Positions 25,804 through 34,733 are shown, counted from the stretch's first letter. The stretch is 64,000 nt of DNA from Halonotius roseus (GCF_006861655.1 NZ_SESI01000001.1:570328-634327); one strand, 5' to 3'. A program made the numbers and translations. The notes: a model not told the origin generated them from the sequence alone.

Positions 25804-26222
25804 CGACGGGCTGATGCCTCGGTTCTCAGTGCTGAACATTGCAAGCCTGTGTCCGTAGGCCACTTTCACAGGCTGTACCCAATAGGATCGGGAAGATCAT
25901 ATTAAAACTGTGGCGCAAATTATCGTTTTTGAAAAACCAACACCGATGAGATCGCTAAAGGCGACTCTATGTACCCCCGTAACTTCCCCCTAGAAGTTTT
26001 GCCCCCGACGAAACTGCAGTCAGGGGTTGCCATCTGGCATCGGGATCAGGCGTTCCATGTTCAACACTGATAACCGAGACACCAGATAGGCAACTGTCTA
26101 TTAACACGCATGGGTAATAAATTCAACGGTTAGAACAACGGCAAACCGGCAGGGGGAGGCAACACGCTACGTCGCCACTAGAGCACAGCAAATCCCGTCG
26201 ATCACCACGTCGAGCACAGCAG
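25804..26222. other. gene-free tract with further inverted repeats
   Basis: No frame looks coding. An 8-bp stem AGCCTGTG/CACAGGCT is at 25844-25851 and 25867-25874. An A+T-rich patch with ATATTAAAAC near 25897 could be a promoter. GTTTTTGAAAAAC near 25934 is a small palindrome. CCCCC runs occur near 25975-26010, and a bulged stem pairs TGCCATCTGG near 26030 with CCAGATAGGCA near 26081. Low G+C and absence of genes make it the largest non-coding stretch in the window. Confidence 0.5.
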
Positions 26223-27089
26223 TTACCCGCTCTCAAGCTCGCGGAGCAGCGTTTCAGCCCGATCCGTCGTAACAAAATACGTATGCTTGCGGTGGGTTTC
26301 GTCTTTGGGCTTCAGCTTCCGCTCGCTGGCTTTGATCGTGCTGCCCTCGTAGTCGGTCACCAACCCGACCCGCCGGAGCGCGCGGTACAGATGCCGAACG
26401 TACTCGAACTCCATCCCCAGCTCCTCGGCGGTCATCCGGGCGTAGTCGGGCCCGCCGCGAGCGAGGCGTTCCGCCAGCCGCCGTCCGTCGGGGAGGTGTC
26501 GCAGGACGTTCAGCTGTCCCTCGCGCTCGCCGAGAAATCGCAGCAGGTGGTCGCCCTCCCGGGAGAGCCGGTAGTAGGTGTGATGCTGGCGAACCTCGTC
26601 AGCCTGCTTGGCCTTGACGCGGCGTTGTTTGACGGTGCCAGACTCGACGCGCTCCAGCAGGCCCGCCGCAAGTAGCTCCTCGCAGAGCTCCTCGACGTGG
26701 CCGCGGTCAGCGTCGAGATGGCCCGCCATCGACCGCGGGTAGTTGCCTTCGACCCGATCAAGATGATAACAGAGCAGATAGGCGACCGGATCGGCCGGCA
26801 GCGGAGCCAACTGGCCGACGATCTCGCGTTTCCGTTCGAGTTCGGCTTCGAGTTCCTTCGCGCGCTCGTAGCGGCTTTCGGCGTTGCTCGCGGGGTCGGC
26901 ATGAAGATCGAGCGTGATATCGAGTGGCTCACCCTGCGGGGAGTCCAGCGTCACCGAAAGCTCGCCGTCGTCCCAGTGGTCGCCGGACTCCTCGCGGGCC
27001 GATTCGAGGCGGGTTTCAACCTCCTGATACCGCGTCATGATCGTATCCGCCTCGCGGCGCAACCGCTCGATTTCGGCGTCCGAGACCAT
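26223..27089 (-). CDS. DUF2250-like winged-helix protein with N-terminal coiled coil
   Basis: A 288-residue protein. Residues 1-90 are a charged helical/coiled-coil region. Two winged-helix-like modules follow: about 100-190 (YLLCYHLDRVEGNYPRSMAG through the TYYRLSREGDHLLRFL wing) and about 200-285 (MTAEELGMEFEYVRHLYRAL through HTYFVTTDRAETLLREL). The repeated HTYY/HTYF wing ends suggest internal duplication. The family is likely DUF2250, an archaeal DNA-binding-like group of unknown target. Downstream of it lies the 500-bp gene-free tract. Confidence 0.65.
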   Translation of the reverse strand: MVSDAEIERLRREADTIMTRYQEVETRLESAREESGDHWDDGELSVTLDSPQGEPLDITLDLHADPASNAESRYERAKELEAELERKREIVGQLAPLPADPVAYLLCYHLDRVEGNYPRSMAGHLDADRGHVEELCEELLAAGLLERVESGTVKQRRVKAKQADEVRQHHTYYRLSREGDHLLRFLGEREGQLNVLRHLPDGRRLAERLARGGPDYARMTAEELGMEFEYVRHLYRALRRVGLVTDYEGSTIKASERKLKPKDETHRKHTYFVTTDRAETLLRELESG

Positions 27090-27121
27090 GCTAGATGTGG
27101 TTTGAAATGATCCTCAGTCCG

Positions 27122-28411
27122 TTACAGTTCGTGCCCACAGGCACACTTCCCGATACAGTACGTCGTCTCCGCCGTCGACGCCGCAAGCCCGAGTCGCGCG
27201 AGTGCGACGGCCGCGGCCGACGTTGAATCGGTCGGCGGCCGCACCGTCGCGGCGGTCGCGCCGTAGGGGCCCGGGCCCACGTCGATCCGCTCGACGATCT
27301 CGCCCACAGCGTGGTCGATGACCGCTACCTCGTCGTTCGTCTGTACCGGCACGTAGAGCTTCGTTTTCGCCGGGTTCCACGTTCCGACAAACGCCGAGCC
27401 GCCGAGATCGAGGCGGTCGGTCACGCGGCCGCCGTCGAGATCGATCACGCTCACGTCGTTGCTGCCGGGTGTGAACACGTAGCCCGTCTCGCTTTCGGGG
27501 CCGATCTCGCTGGTCAGCGCGCCGCGGCCGAGGCCGTCGTCGGTCGTCAGCCGGGTTCGCTCGGTCGGATTGGCGGGGTCGCTGCAGTCCCAGATGCTTT
27601 CGGTACCTTCGCCCTCGTTGTGTTCGACCAGCATCGTCTCGCCGTCGGGGGCGATCGTCGCCATCCACGGCGCGGCCGCGTCGGCGACGACGCCCTCGAC
27701 TGCGATCTGTGTCTCGATTTCGAAGGGGTCGATGCTGAGGACGGTCAGCGTGTCGCCGAAGAGATCCGGCACGTAGGCGTACTCGCCGTCAGGATGGATC
27801 GTCACGTCACACGGGCCGGGGCCGTCGTTGCCGCCGCGGCCGCCCTCGTCGGCGCGGTCGAGTTCGCCCGTTACCTCGCCGAACGTCTCGGAGTCGCGGT
27901 CGGCGTCAACCCGGTAGTTGGTGTGGCTCGGCTCGCGTGCGCTGACGACGACATGGCTCCCGTCCGGTGTTTGCTCCTGCCAGTTCGCCCCCGACCCGGT
28001 GTCGATGCGAGCCGCTTCCTCCAGCCCACCGACCGTCAGCGCGCGGACGCCGCGGTCGACATTGAGCCAGAGCAGATCGGTGGCAGCGTCGGTCAATGCC
28101 GGGGTGTACTGGTTCGACGGAAACGACGACGAAAGCCCGATCGCTCGGGAGCCGACGACTTCGTTGGTCGCGGGATCGATCAGGCTCACCGTCCCGTCGC
28201 CGGTGTTGAACACGAAGACGGTCGGCTCGTCGCCGGGTTCCGTTGACGCCGCCGTGTCGTCATCGCTACGGCCGTCGCCGGCACAGCCCGCGGCAGCGAC
28301 CGCGCTCGCGGTGGCTCCGCTGGCCAACAGATGTCGACGAGATACGCCGTCGCGGCCGGCCCTGGCATCGCCGCGGTTCGGATAGAGGGGATCAGGTGGC
28401 GACTGTGTCAC
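27122..28411 (-). CDS. Tat-exported YVTN-type beta-propeller lipoprotein with cysteine tail
   Basis: About 429 residues from a GTG at 28411. The signal is SRRHLLASGATASAVAAAGC, with twin arginine and a lipobox-like cysteine. The body has repeated beta-propeller blades of the YncE/YVTN type (TVFVFNTGDGTVSLIDPATNEVV; DVSVIDLDGGRVTDRLDLGG; EVAVIDHAVGEIVERIDVG). It ends in CIGKCACGHEL, a C-x3-C-x-C cluster beyond the propeller that may bind a metal or haem-like group. An in-frame ATG at 28501 would add 30 residues before the signal and is less likely. Substrate unknown. Confidence 0.75.
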   Translation of the reverse strand: MTQSPPDPLYPNRGDARAGRDGVSRRHLLASGATASAVAAAGCAGDGRSDDDTAASTEPGDEPTVFVFNTGDGTVSLIDPATNEVVGSRAIGLSSSFPSNQYTPALTDAATDLLWLNVDRGVRALTVGGLEEAARIDTGSGANWQEQTPDGSHVVVSAREPSHTNYRVDADRDSETFGEVTGELDRADEGGRGGNDGPGPCDVTIHPDGEYAYVPDLFGDTLTVLSIDPFEIETQIAVEGVVADAAAPWMATIAPDGETMLVEHNEGEGTESIWDCSDPANPTERTRLTTDDGLGRGALTSEIGPESETGYVFTPGSNDVSVIDLDGGRVTDRLDLGGSAFVGTWNPAKTKLYVPVQTNDEVAVIDHAVGEIVERIDVGPGPYGATAATVRPPTDSTSAAAVALARLGLAASTAETTYCIGKCACGHEL

Positions 28412-28564
28412 ATTAGCCGTGTCACACCGGAGTGCCGAAGTGGTATCGGTGGCGGCAGCACCCGCGACGAGCGCGGTTCGACCGCCCGGTGCAGCGATCA
28501 ACGGCGTGGGTGACCGAATACGAAACAGGATCGTTCAGCCAAGCCGGCACGGAAACAGCCGCGA

Positions 28565-29092
28565 TTAGCTCCCGTTTAGCGTAGCGTTGTCTGTTTCGTT
28601 GTCAGCCATCTCATCATCGGTTTCGTTGCCCATCGTTTCGTTATCGGTTTCGTTTTCCATTGTCCCGTCATCGGTCGTCTCGTTGTCAGCCGAATCATCA
28701 TCCGTCGACTCGTCGTCGGTCGTGCCGTTATCCATCGTCTCGTCATCAGTTTCGTTTTCTATCCCCCCGTCGTCGGTCGTCTCGTTGTCAACCGAGTCAT
28801 CATCGGTCGTTTCGTTATCCATCGCCTCATCATCAGTTTCGTTGTCAGCCGAACCATCATCCGTCATCTCGTCATCGGTCGTACCGTCATCCGTCGTTTC
28901 GTCATCAGTCGTACCGTCATCAGTCGTACCGTCATCCATCGTCTCATCATCGGTCGCTCCGTCATCGGTTGTACCATCATCCGTCGTCCCATCGGTCGTT
29001 TCATCATCGGTTCCGGTGTCGGTACAGCCGGCGAGAGCGATCAGTGCGGCACTACCAGCGACTTGAAGTGTCCGTCTGCGGGTTGGGGACAT
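28565..29092 (-). CDS. lipoprotein made of acidic Thr/Asp repeats
   Basis: A 175-residue protein. RRRTLQVAGSAALIALAGC is a Tat-type lipoprotein signal. The rest is a degenerate run of four-residue units (DDGT, TDDE, TDNE) with almost no hydrophobic residues, encoded by near-repeated 12-base DNA blocks. It would be a highly charged, extended, lipid-anchored surface chain, with many Thr and Asn sites for glycosylation. Repeat number is likely to vary between strains. It lies 150 bp upstream of the propeller lipoprotein on the same strand. Confidence 0.75.
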   Translation of the reverse strand: MSPTRRRTLQVAGSAALIALAGCTDTGTDDETTDGTTDDGTTDDGATDDETMDDGTTDDGTTDDETTDDGTTDDEMTDDGSADNETDDEAMDNETTDDDSVDNETTDDGGIENETDDETMDNGTTDDESTDDDSADNETTDDGTMENETDNETMGNETDDEMADNETDNATLNGS

Positions 29093-29453
29093 GGAATTCA
29101 GTATCGGGTGCTAACAAAAGAAGTTTGCAATCTGACACCAAACCCGGTTGCGATCCTGTTTACAGTCGCTCACTATCCTGATATTTCACGGGGACGCATG
29201 GTGGACAAGCCGAATGTAGACAGCCCCGGATTTCGACGCTACACGACGGGCGCGCGGGTTCGGATGGTTCGCTATCGAGTCTCTCAGACCAGAGAACAGT
29301 TCTCAACAAAACCAAAGCGACAAACCACTTCCACCGGTATCGACTCGGCTCTCGTGTGATGCCGGACGGTACGGCCGTGAGACGATCTCCGGCAAAGACG
29401 ACCGCCGGCAAATGTGGGAGCTTTCTGATCGATCTACCGGTCGAACCGAGGAG
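29093..29453. other. 360-bp intergenic region
   Basis: No convincing gene. An 83-codon minus-strand frame (29160-29411) and a 98-codon plus-strand frame (29063-29359) overlap here but show no domain, signal or codon bias. The minus-strand promoter for the acidic lipoprotein should lie near its right-hand edge at about 29110-29130. Confidence 0.45.
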
Positions 29454-30701
29454 TTAGACGCCGGTCGAGTACCGCAGAATGCCCGCGATCCCACCGAAGG
29501 CGTTGTAGAGCTGTTCGCCCTTCTCGAAGTCACTGGAGATGAACTTGACCTCGGTGCCGCGCTGTTCGGCGATCTCGATCAGATGATCGATCACGTCCTC
29601 GCGCTCGACGACCTCGGCGGTCGCACCGTCGTCGCACTCGTGGTCGGGGATGTCGTGGCGGCGATCGACGAGCTCGTACTCCTCGGTACCGTCGCAGTCG
29701 TAGACGACCACATCCTGGCGGAGATCCTCGGAGATGAGCAGCCGATCGACCGACCCCATCACGAGGTTTCGCCGGGTCGGCTCGAAACCGTAGGTCGCCT
29801 CGTCGCCGTCATGGAGGTTCTCGAAGAACTCCTCCATCTGGTTTTTGTCCTTGACGACCTCTTGATCGGCCAGCACGTCGCTGGCGGAATCAACGAGATC
29901 GTGGAGCCCGGATTCGTCGGTGTAGGCGACATCGAACTTGCCGAGCACCATATCCTGGAGTTCGTGGTGGAGGTAGTCGCCGTCAACGAACTCATCTTTC
30001 GTCGGCGAGGGGCCGCCGATCAGGATGCCGTCGAGATCATGGCGTTTCGGCACCATCAGCTCGTCGGCCATCTCGGCGATCTCCTGATAGAAGTTGTCGA
30101 TCGCTTCCAAGCGCAGGCGGGCAAACCGCTGGGCGGACTGACCACCCTTTCGCTGCTTGCCGGGCACCAGCGAGGAGGCGGATTTCACCGGCTCGACGCG
30201 CTTGCCTTTCAGCCAGCCGACGTTGGCCTCCCGGCGGTCAAGGACAATCAGTCCAAAAAGGCCCTTGTCGAGCAGCATGTTTTCCAGCGGCTCGGTCAAA
30301 AATGCCGAATCGCAGTGATACCGGAACGACTGGATCGGCTCGGACGGCGATTCGAGCACGCGCGTGATCATCTCGGTTTGGCCGCCGCCGGAGTCAACAG
30401 CCCCCGAAAAGATCACGATCCCGTTTTCCGGCGGGAAGGTGTCGTAGTAGCGGAGGCGATCTTTGATCGAGGTGAGCGCGTCCTGGACGTTCGTCCGGGT
30501 CTGTTTGGATTTGATGTTTGCGGCCTCAGAGTGTTCCTGGATGACGTGTTCGACAACAGAGGAGATCTGCTTGTCGTCGGGGATGTAGATCGTGACGAGC
30601 TGGGTGCCGGAGCCTTCGAACTCCTGGAGTTCCTCGATAACCTTCTTGAACTCGTATTTTCGCCGGTCGTCGCCGGCCTGCTCGTCGGCGTCCGTACTCA
30701 T
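29454..30701 (-). CDS. prf1: peptide chain release factor aRF1
   Basis: A 415-residue class I release factor. The stop-codon-recognising NIKS motif is at residues 62-65, and the catalytic GGQ at 186-188 lies within KQRKGGQSAQRFARLR. The C-terminal domain that contacts ABCE1 completes the length. ATG at 30701 starts the conserved N-terminus; the longer open frame runs into the response-regulator gene and is not used. A 20-bp direct repeat lies 43-90 bases upstream. Confidence 0.97.
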   Translation of the reverse strand: MSTDADEQAGDDRRKYEFKKVIEELQEFEGSGTQLVTIYIPDDKQISSVVEHVIQEHSEAANIKSKQTRTNVQDALTSIKDRLRYYDTFPPENGIVIFSGAVDSGGGQTEMITRVLESPSEPIQSFRYHCDSAFLTEPLENMLLDKGLFGLIVLDRREANVGWLKGKRVEPVKSASSLVPGKQRKGGQSAQRFARLRLEAIDNFYQEIAEMADELMVPKRHDLDGILIGGPSPTKDEFVDGDYLHHELQDMVLGKFDVAYTDESGLHDLVDSASDVLADQEVVKDKNQMEEFFENLHDGDEATYGFEPTRRNLVMGSVDRLLISEDLRQDVVVYDCDGTEEYELVDRRHDIPDHECDDGATAEVVEREDVIDHLIEIAEQRGTEVKFISSDFEKGEQLYNAFGGIAGILRYSTGV

Positions 30702-30743
30702 TGGCGGTATATCGCCCGGCTGCGGGTAAGTATGCTTTGGGTC

Positions 30744-30791
30744 CGATAGATCGCGGTTCGACCCTTCGGATCGATAGATCGCGGTTCGACC
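30744..30791. repeat. 20-bp direct repeat in the prf1 upstream region
   Basis: CGATAGATCGCGGTTCGACC occurs at 30744-30763 and again at 30772-30791, a 28-bp period. The pair lies between the stop of the response-regulator gene (30802) and the start of prf1 (30701), so it sits in or near the prf1 promoter. It may be a duplicated control element or a neutral tandem duplication. Confidence 0.8.
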
Positions 30792-30801
30792 GACCCTGCG
30801 A

Positions 30802-31356
30802 TTACTCCAACAGATCGGTGACGCTGCTGTCGTCAAGCTCGGCGATCGTCTCGTCGAACTCCTCTTTGAGCTCCGCCAGGCGAGCTTCAAGCTCGGCGAA
30901 CTCCTCGTTGTCGTCGAGCTCTGTTTGGGTATGGGCCTCCCGGAGCACATCGTAGGTCTCGGCGGCCGCGTTGTACTCGGCGACAAGCTCCTCGTATCGC
31001 TGTTTCAGGAACGCCTGCTCGACGGCATCCAGCAGTTCATCCGTCGAGACAGATTTCGTGAGATAGCCATCAAACGGGAGGTCGATGATGTCCGTGTCGG
31101 GATCGATCGCCGAGACGAGGATGACCTGAAACTCAAGCTCCCACTCGTCGATCCGTTTGATCACGTCGTCGCCGGCCATCCCGGGCATCCGGCGATCCAA
31201 CAACACCAGATCGACATCCGGGCCGAGTTTTGTCAGTGCTTCCCCACCGCTGGTTGCGACCTTCGTCTCGTAGCGATCCTCAAGGCGAAGGGCGTACGAC
31301 TCCGCGAGATCGGTCTCATCGTCGACGACAAGGATGGTCTTCGGGGATTCAGTCAT
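30802..31356 (-). CDS. response regulator with HalX domain
   Basis: A 184-residue protein. The receiver (1-115) has the acidic pair D12/D13, phospho-acceptor D54 in LVLLDRRMPGM and the lysine in GYLTKSV. The C-terminal part is the HalX domain, a haloarchaeal helical output region (LKQRYEELVAEYNAAAETYDVLREA) that continues as a coiled coil. It probably receives phosphate from an unlinked histidine kinase; no DNA-binding domain is present. ATG at 31356 begins the receiver. Confidence 0.9.
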   Translation of the reverse strand: MTESPKTILVVDDETDLAESYALRLEDRYETKVATSGGEALTKLGPDVDLVLLDRRMPGMAGDDVIKRIDEWELEFQVILVSAIDPDTDIIDLPFDGYLTKSVSTDELLDAVEQAFLKQRYEELVAEYNAAAETYDVLREAHTQTELDDNEEFAELEARLAELKEEFDETIAELDDSSVTDLLE

Positions 31357-31452
31357 ACCGAAACACCCACGCAACCACCAAAAAATCTTGCTGCTTCGAG
31401 CCTCAGTCGATAACCCCGGCAAGGGTTTGTACCGCCGTCACAAAACGCGGCC

Positions 31453-32064
31453 ATGGACACCGCGTTGCGAGCCGGCCTCGCCCTCTACACCGCCGGCGAC
31501 TACCACGCCGCCCACGAACCGTGGGAGGAGACGTGGCTGGAGCTCCCCGACGGCGACGACGAACGCCTCCTCCATGGGTTGATCCAGTTCACCGGGGCCG
31601 TCTATCACGCCCGCGATCGGAACTGGGACGGCGCGGTCGGCCTCGCCGGACAGGCCCAGAGATACCTCACCCCGTTGCCAACGCCCTACCGCGGTATCGA
31701 CATCGACAGCGTGATCGCCGCACTCCAAACACTCGAAGCCGACCCCGAGATGATCGAGCGCGGCCCAGCCCCGCCGCTGTGCTATCGGGGACAGGAACTG
31801 ACGGCGGCCGACCTCGAAATCGAGGGGATCACGACCGTTGCCGGCGTCGTCGCCGCCGAATACGACGCCTACGAGACGGCCATCATCGAGCGCGCGGTCG
31901 AGTACGCACGCGAGGAAGTCACCGGGTCGGGGTCGCAGTTTATCGGCCTACTTACCTCGTTCGTCGACGACCGCGATCACCGTGGGATCGTCTACGATCG
32001 GCTTCGACAGAACGTCGAGAGACGACAGGCAAAGCGAGAGGATGTCTCTGGGCTGTTTGAGTGA
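31453..32064 (+). CDS. DUF309 family protein
   Basis: A 203-residue helical protein with the DUF309 signature HAAHEPWEETWL near residue 20 and GLIQFTGAVYHARDRNWDGAVGL after it. Conserved His, Glu and Trp suggest a ligand- or metal-binding pocket, but the function is not known. It is divergent from the HalX regulator across about 95 bases. Confidence 0.85.
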   Translation: MDTALRAGLALYTAGDYHAAHEPWEETWLELPDGDDERLLHGLIQFTGAVYHARDRNWDGAVGLAGQAQRYLTPLPTPYRGIDIDSVIAALQTLEADPEMIERGPAPPLCYRGQELTAADLEIEGITTVAGVVAAEYDAYETAIIERAVEYAREEVTGSGSQFIGLLTSFVDDRDHRGIVYDRLRQNVERRQAKREDVSGLFE

Positions 32065-32107
32065 GTTGTCGCCCGTGGCGGCGGCGTCGACCCGGCGACA
32101 AGGCAAC

Positions 32108-32668
32108 CTACCGGTTGTTTTCGAGAACCGCCCATCCGACGCCACCGATACCAGCACAAACAGCCGGATAGATGACGCCGGCGAGGATGATCGCGGCTGT
32201 GAGATCCGGGCCGCCGGTAGCTCCCCCGACAGTGATCTCGAACAGCAGCCCACCAACCACGGTCAACAGCAGATACCCCGGCAGCAGCGTCAGCCCGGCA
32301 AGACCGCCGGATGCGGGATCAGTAGCGGCTTGCTGCCGAGAGATGAGCGCGCCACCAGCGATCAACAGCACCACCGGAACCAGATACAACGCTGTCGTGA
32401 ACCCGTTGTCGCCGCCGATGTAGGCCGTGGTCTGGCTGCCGAGAATCGGGATATCGAGGACGACATCCACGAAGTGAGCGTTGTAGAACACCCAGCCGAC
32501 CAGTTCGTGAGTTGCCGGCGCGCCGTCAAGCGTTTCGATGATCCGGTTGAGCGGTGAGTCCCGGAGGTTCGGTGCGACGAGGAGGTACGTGATCGCGTAG
32601 CCGGCGAGCCACGGGAGAGTACCGATGAGGCTGCCGGTCGCAATCGAGCGAGGGTCGAGCGATGCCAT
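32108..32668 (-). CDS. haloarchaeal membrane protein, about five helices
   Basis: A 186-residue protein with hydrophobic segments at about 8-30, 55-70, 85-107, 120-145 and 155-180. The N-terminus (SIATGSLIGTLPWLAGYAITYLL) is typical of a small haloarchaeal membrane family of unknown role. ATG at 32668 is chosen because earlier in-frame codons are not hydrophobic or conserved-looking. It ends 43 bases from the convergent DUF309 gene. Confidence 0.7.
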   Translation of the reverse strand: MASLDPRSIATGSLIGTLPWLAGYAITYLLVAPNLRDSPLNRIIETLDGAPATHELVGWVFYNAHFVDVVLDIPILGSQTTAYIGGDNGFTTALYLVPVVLLIAGGALISRQQAATDPASGGLAGLTLLPGYLLLTVVGGLLFEITVGGATGGPDLTAAIILAGVIYPAVCAGIGGVGWAVLENNR

Positions 32669-32791
32669 CGGTGGGTTGATGTGCGCCAGTGGGAAAACGC
32701 CATGGCTTGGGTACGCGCTGTGTGGCAACTACTGACACCGAAATCGGCTGTCATAAGACCTTTATTTCGCCTAATTAGATGTCATTACACG

Positions 32792-33763
32792 ATGTCAGCA
32801 GACTTCCCAGAGTACCTCGATGTCGATTACACCGACGGCGAGGGCGAAGATCCGGCCGACTATCCACGACTGCCCGATAAGATCGAAAAGGCGATCGACG
32901 TGACCAGAGCCGGTCTCGAACAGTACGACAACCCGGCGGTCATGTGGACCGGCGGCAAAGACTCGACGCTGACGCTGTACTTCATCAATCAGGTCGCCGA
33001 AAAGTACGGCTACGAGAAGCCGACGGCGGTCTTCATCGACCACTACCAGCATTTCGATGAGATCACCGACTTCATCGAACACTGGGCCGACGAATGGGAC
33101 ATCGACCTCGTCTACGCCCGCAACGAGGATGTGGGCAGCTACGTCGACGAACACGGCCTCGAACCCGGCGACGACATCCCGGTGTCGGAACTCTCCGAGC
33201 ACAACCAACACCACGTTCGGGAGATCCTCGAATACGAAGAGGACAGCTTCCCGTTCCTGCTGGACACCTACGTCGGCAACCATCTGCTGAAAACCGTCGC
33301 GCTCAACGACGCCCTTGAGGAACACGGCATCGACGGCGTCATCTCCGGCGTCCGGTGGGATGAACAGGAGGCCCGCGCCGACGAGACGTTCTTCAGCGCG
33401 CGCCACGACCCCGACATCTACCCGCCGCACGACCGCATCCAGCCGATCCTCCAGTTCGACGAAGCCGACGTGTGGGATGTGTTCTGGAACTACGTCGTCC
33501 CGGACACCGTCGAGGCGTTCCCCGAGGATGGCTACGTGCCCGAATCCGCCGACGACCTACCGGAAGGCGTCGAGCAGGACGACGTGCCGATTTCCCCGAA
33601 GTACTTCGCCGGCTTCCGGAGTCTCGGTAGCGAAGTGAGCACCGAGAAGACGACCGACGAGCCCGCATGGCTGCAGGATCTCGACAACACGACCGAACGC
33701 GCCGGTCGCGCCCAGGATAAGGAGGACCTGATGGAGCGACTGCGCGATCTCGGCTACATGTAG
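32792..33763 (+). CDS. PAPS-reductase-family PP-loop protein
   Basis: A 324-residue protein with an adenine-nucleotide alpha-hydrolase fold. The PP-loop is MWTGGKDSTLTLYF at about residues 51-64, followed by TAVFIDHYQHFDEITDF and ISGVRWDEQEARADETFFSARHDP, the usual substrate-side motifs of PAPS/APS reductases. It lacks the C-terminal redox cysteine of classical assimilatory PAPS reductases, so it may be a sulfotransfer or nucleotide-activating relative. TTTATTT lies 27 bases before ATG 32792, supporting that start. A T-run terminator follows. Confidence 0.8.
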   Translation: MSADFPEYLDVDYTDGEGEDPADYPRLPDKIEKAIDVTRAGLEQYDNPAVMWTGGKDSTLTLYFINQVAEKYGYEKPTAVFIDHYQHFDEITDFIEHWADEWDIDLVYARNEDVGSYVDEHGLEPGDDIPVSELSEHNQHHVREILEYEEDSFPFLLDTYVGNHLLKTVALNDALEEHGIDGVISGVRWDEQEARADETFFSARHDPDIYPPHDRIQPILQFDEADVWDVFWNYVVPDTVEAFPEDGYVPESADDLPEGVEQDDVPISPKYFAGFRSLGSEVSTEKTTDEPAWLQDLDNTTERAGRAQDKEDLMERLRDLGYM

Positions 33764-33796
33764 GCGTCGGCGACGAATTTTCGCCACCACAACGGC

Positions 33797-33817
33797 TTTT
33801 TTGTGTTGATCGTTTTT
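33797..33817 (+). terminator. double T-run terminator after the PP-loop gene
   Basis: Six T at 33797-33802 and five T at 33813-33817 begin about 35 bases past the stop codon at 33763. Runs of T without a hairpin are the usual intrinsic stop signal for archaeal RNA polymerase. Confidence 0.55.
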
Positions 33818-33959
33818 CCGGAGCGACAGTCTCAGCCACCGACCCTGTACGCACAGCGGACACCCGCCGAGCGCTCCTGTGAGTCCCCGGCGGTGCAGCA
33901 GTATAGGTGACGATCCCCGGTATACCGAACAGCTCTACTTCGACGGCGAGTGGCGCGCT

Positions 33960-34358
33960 CTAGTACGTTTCTACCTCGACGCCCAACCGTTCGAAATCCG
34001 CCAAATTGCGAGTGAGTACCGGTTCCTCGACCACAGCAGCAGTCGCAGCGATGATCACGTCACCGTCGTCGACAGCGTTCCCCTCGTTCACGAGTCGCCC
34101 CGAGAGTCGACCGGCTTTCCGCATGACTGCGGTATCGGCCGGATGGACGGGTTTCGAGGAGAGCACGGTCTCGACTTGCTCGCGTTCCGCATCCGACTGG
34201 GTCGACCGTTCGATCCCGTAGTAAAGTTCGAACAGCGTCATCGAGGAGAGTCGCTGCTGGACGAGGTTCGCTTCGAGTTCGCGGGCCTTCGAGATCGCCC
34301 CCTCGTCGCCGTTCATCAGGTCGATGAAAAACGTCGTATCCAACAGCACGCTAGGCAC
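33960..34358 (-). CDS. vapC: PIN-domain toxin (VapC type)
   Basis: A 132-residue PIN-domain ribonuclease. Acidic residues are in the expected places: D7 (VLLDTTFFIDLM), E44 (TLFELYYGIE), D98/D100 (VDDGDVIIAATA), and the terminal LTRNLADFERL. Translation starts at a GTG at 34358, overlapping the end of vapB by eight bases, which implies coupling. VapC toxins cut tRNA or rRNA and are neutralised by VapB. The partner antitoxin is directly upstream. Confidence 0.85.
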   Translation of the reverse strand: MPSVLLDTTFFIDLMNGDEGAISKARELEANLVQQRLSSMTLFELYYGIERSTQSDAEREQVETVLSSKPVHPADTAVMRKAGRLSGRLVNEGNAVDDGDVIIAATAAVVEEPVLTRNLADFERLGVEVETY

Positions 34359-34587
34359 CCTGCATCTCGTCGGCCACATCCTCCAACGCGGAGTGTCGGC
34401 GTTCCCGTCGCTCTTCGATGGCGGCTTCCATGGCAGCAGCCTCCTCGTCGTCGAGAATCCCGGCCAATTCGAGCAGCGAGTGCTCTCCTGCGAGCCGGAG
34501 CACGACATCGGTAAACGTCTCGTCCTCCTTTTTGTGGGCTTGCAGGCGTTCGTACGCCTCGTCGGAGAGCCGGATGTTTTTGGACAT
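34351..34587 (-). CDS. vapB: VapB-type antitoxin
   Basis: A 78-residue acidic protein. MSKNIRLSDEAYERLQAHKK has the short strand and helix of a small ribbon-helix-helix-like antitoxin, DETFTDVVLRL continues the fold, and the C-terminal half is a charged helix expected to wrap the toxin. ATG at 34587 is preferred to a GTG two codons upstream. It is the first gene of the two-gene module and probably autoregulates it. Confidence 0.8.
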   Translation of the reverse strand: MSKNIRLSDEAYERLQAHKKEDETFTDVVLRLAGEHSLLELAGILDDEEAAAMEAAIEERRERRHSALEDVADEMQGA

Positions 34588-34733
34588 CTGCACACGGGTG
34601 TATGCAGCCTACCGACTCAAATCTTCCCCCGATATCCGTGGCTGCCAGTGTTGTTGCAGTCGGCGCGTGAGGCTCTACTGCGCCCCCATCGGTAACCAAA
34701 GCCGGTATTACCCCGGCTGCCGTCCCTGACTGT

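Noticed and set aside
25808..25838. C/D box guide RNA
   Set aside because: CTGATGC and CTGA words are present but box C is imperfect and C'/D' boxes are missing.
28587..29066. 159-codon Ser/Val-rich plus-strand frame
   Set aside because: Antisense of the acidic repeat lipoprotein, which has a real signal peptide and lipobox.
29160..29411. 83-codon minus-strand frame
   Set aside because: No signal, domain or promoter; opposite frame of similar length is equally unconvincing.
33879..33960. Short coding remnant before the vapC stop
   Set aside because: The reading DDPRYTEQLYFDGEW looks protein-like but continues antisense through vapC with no start or family match.
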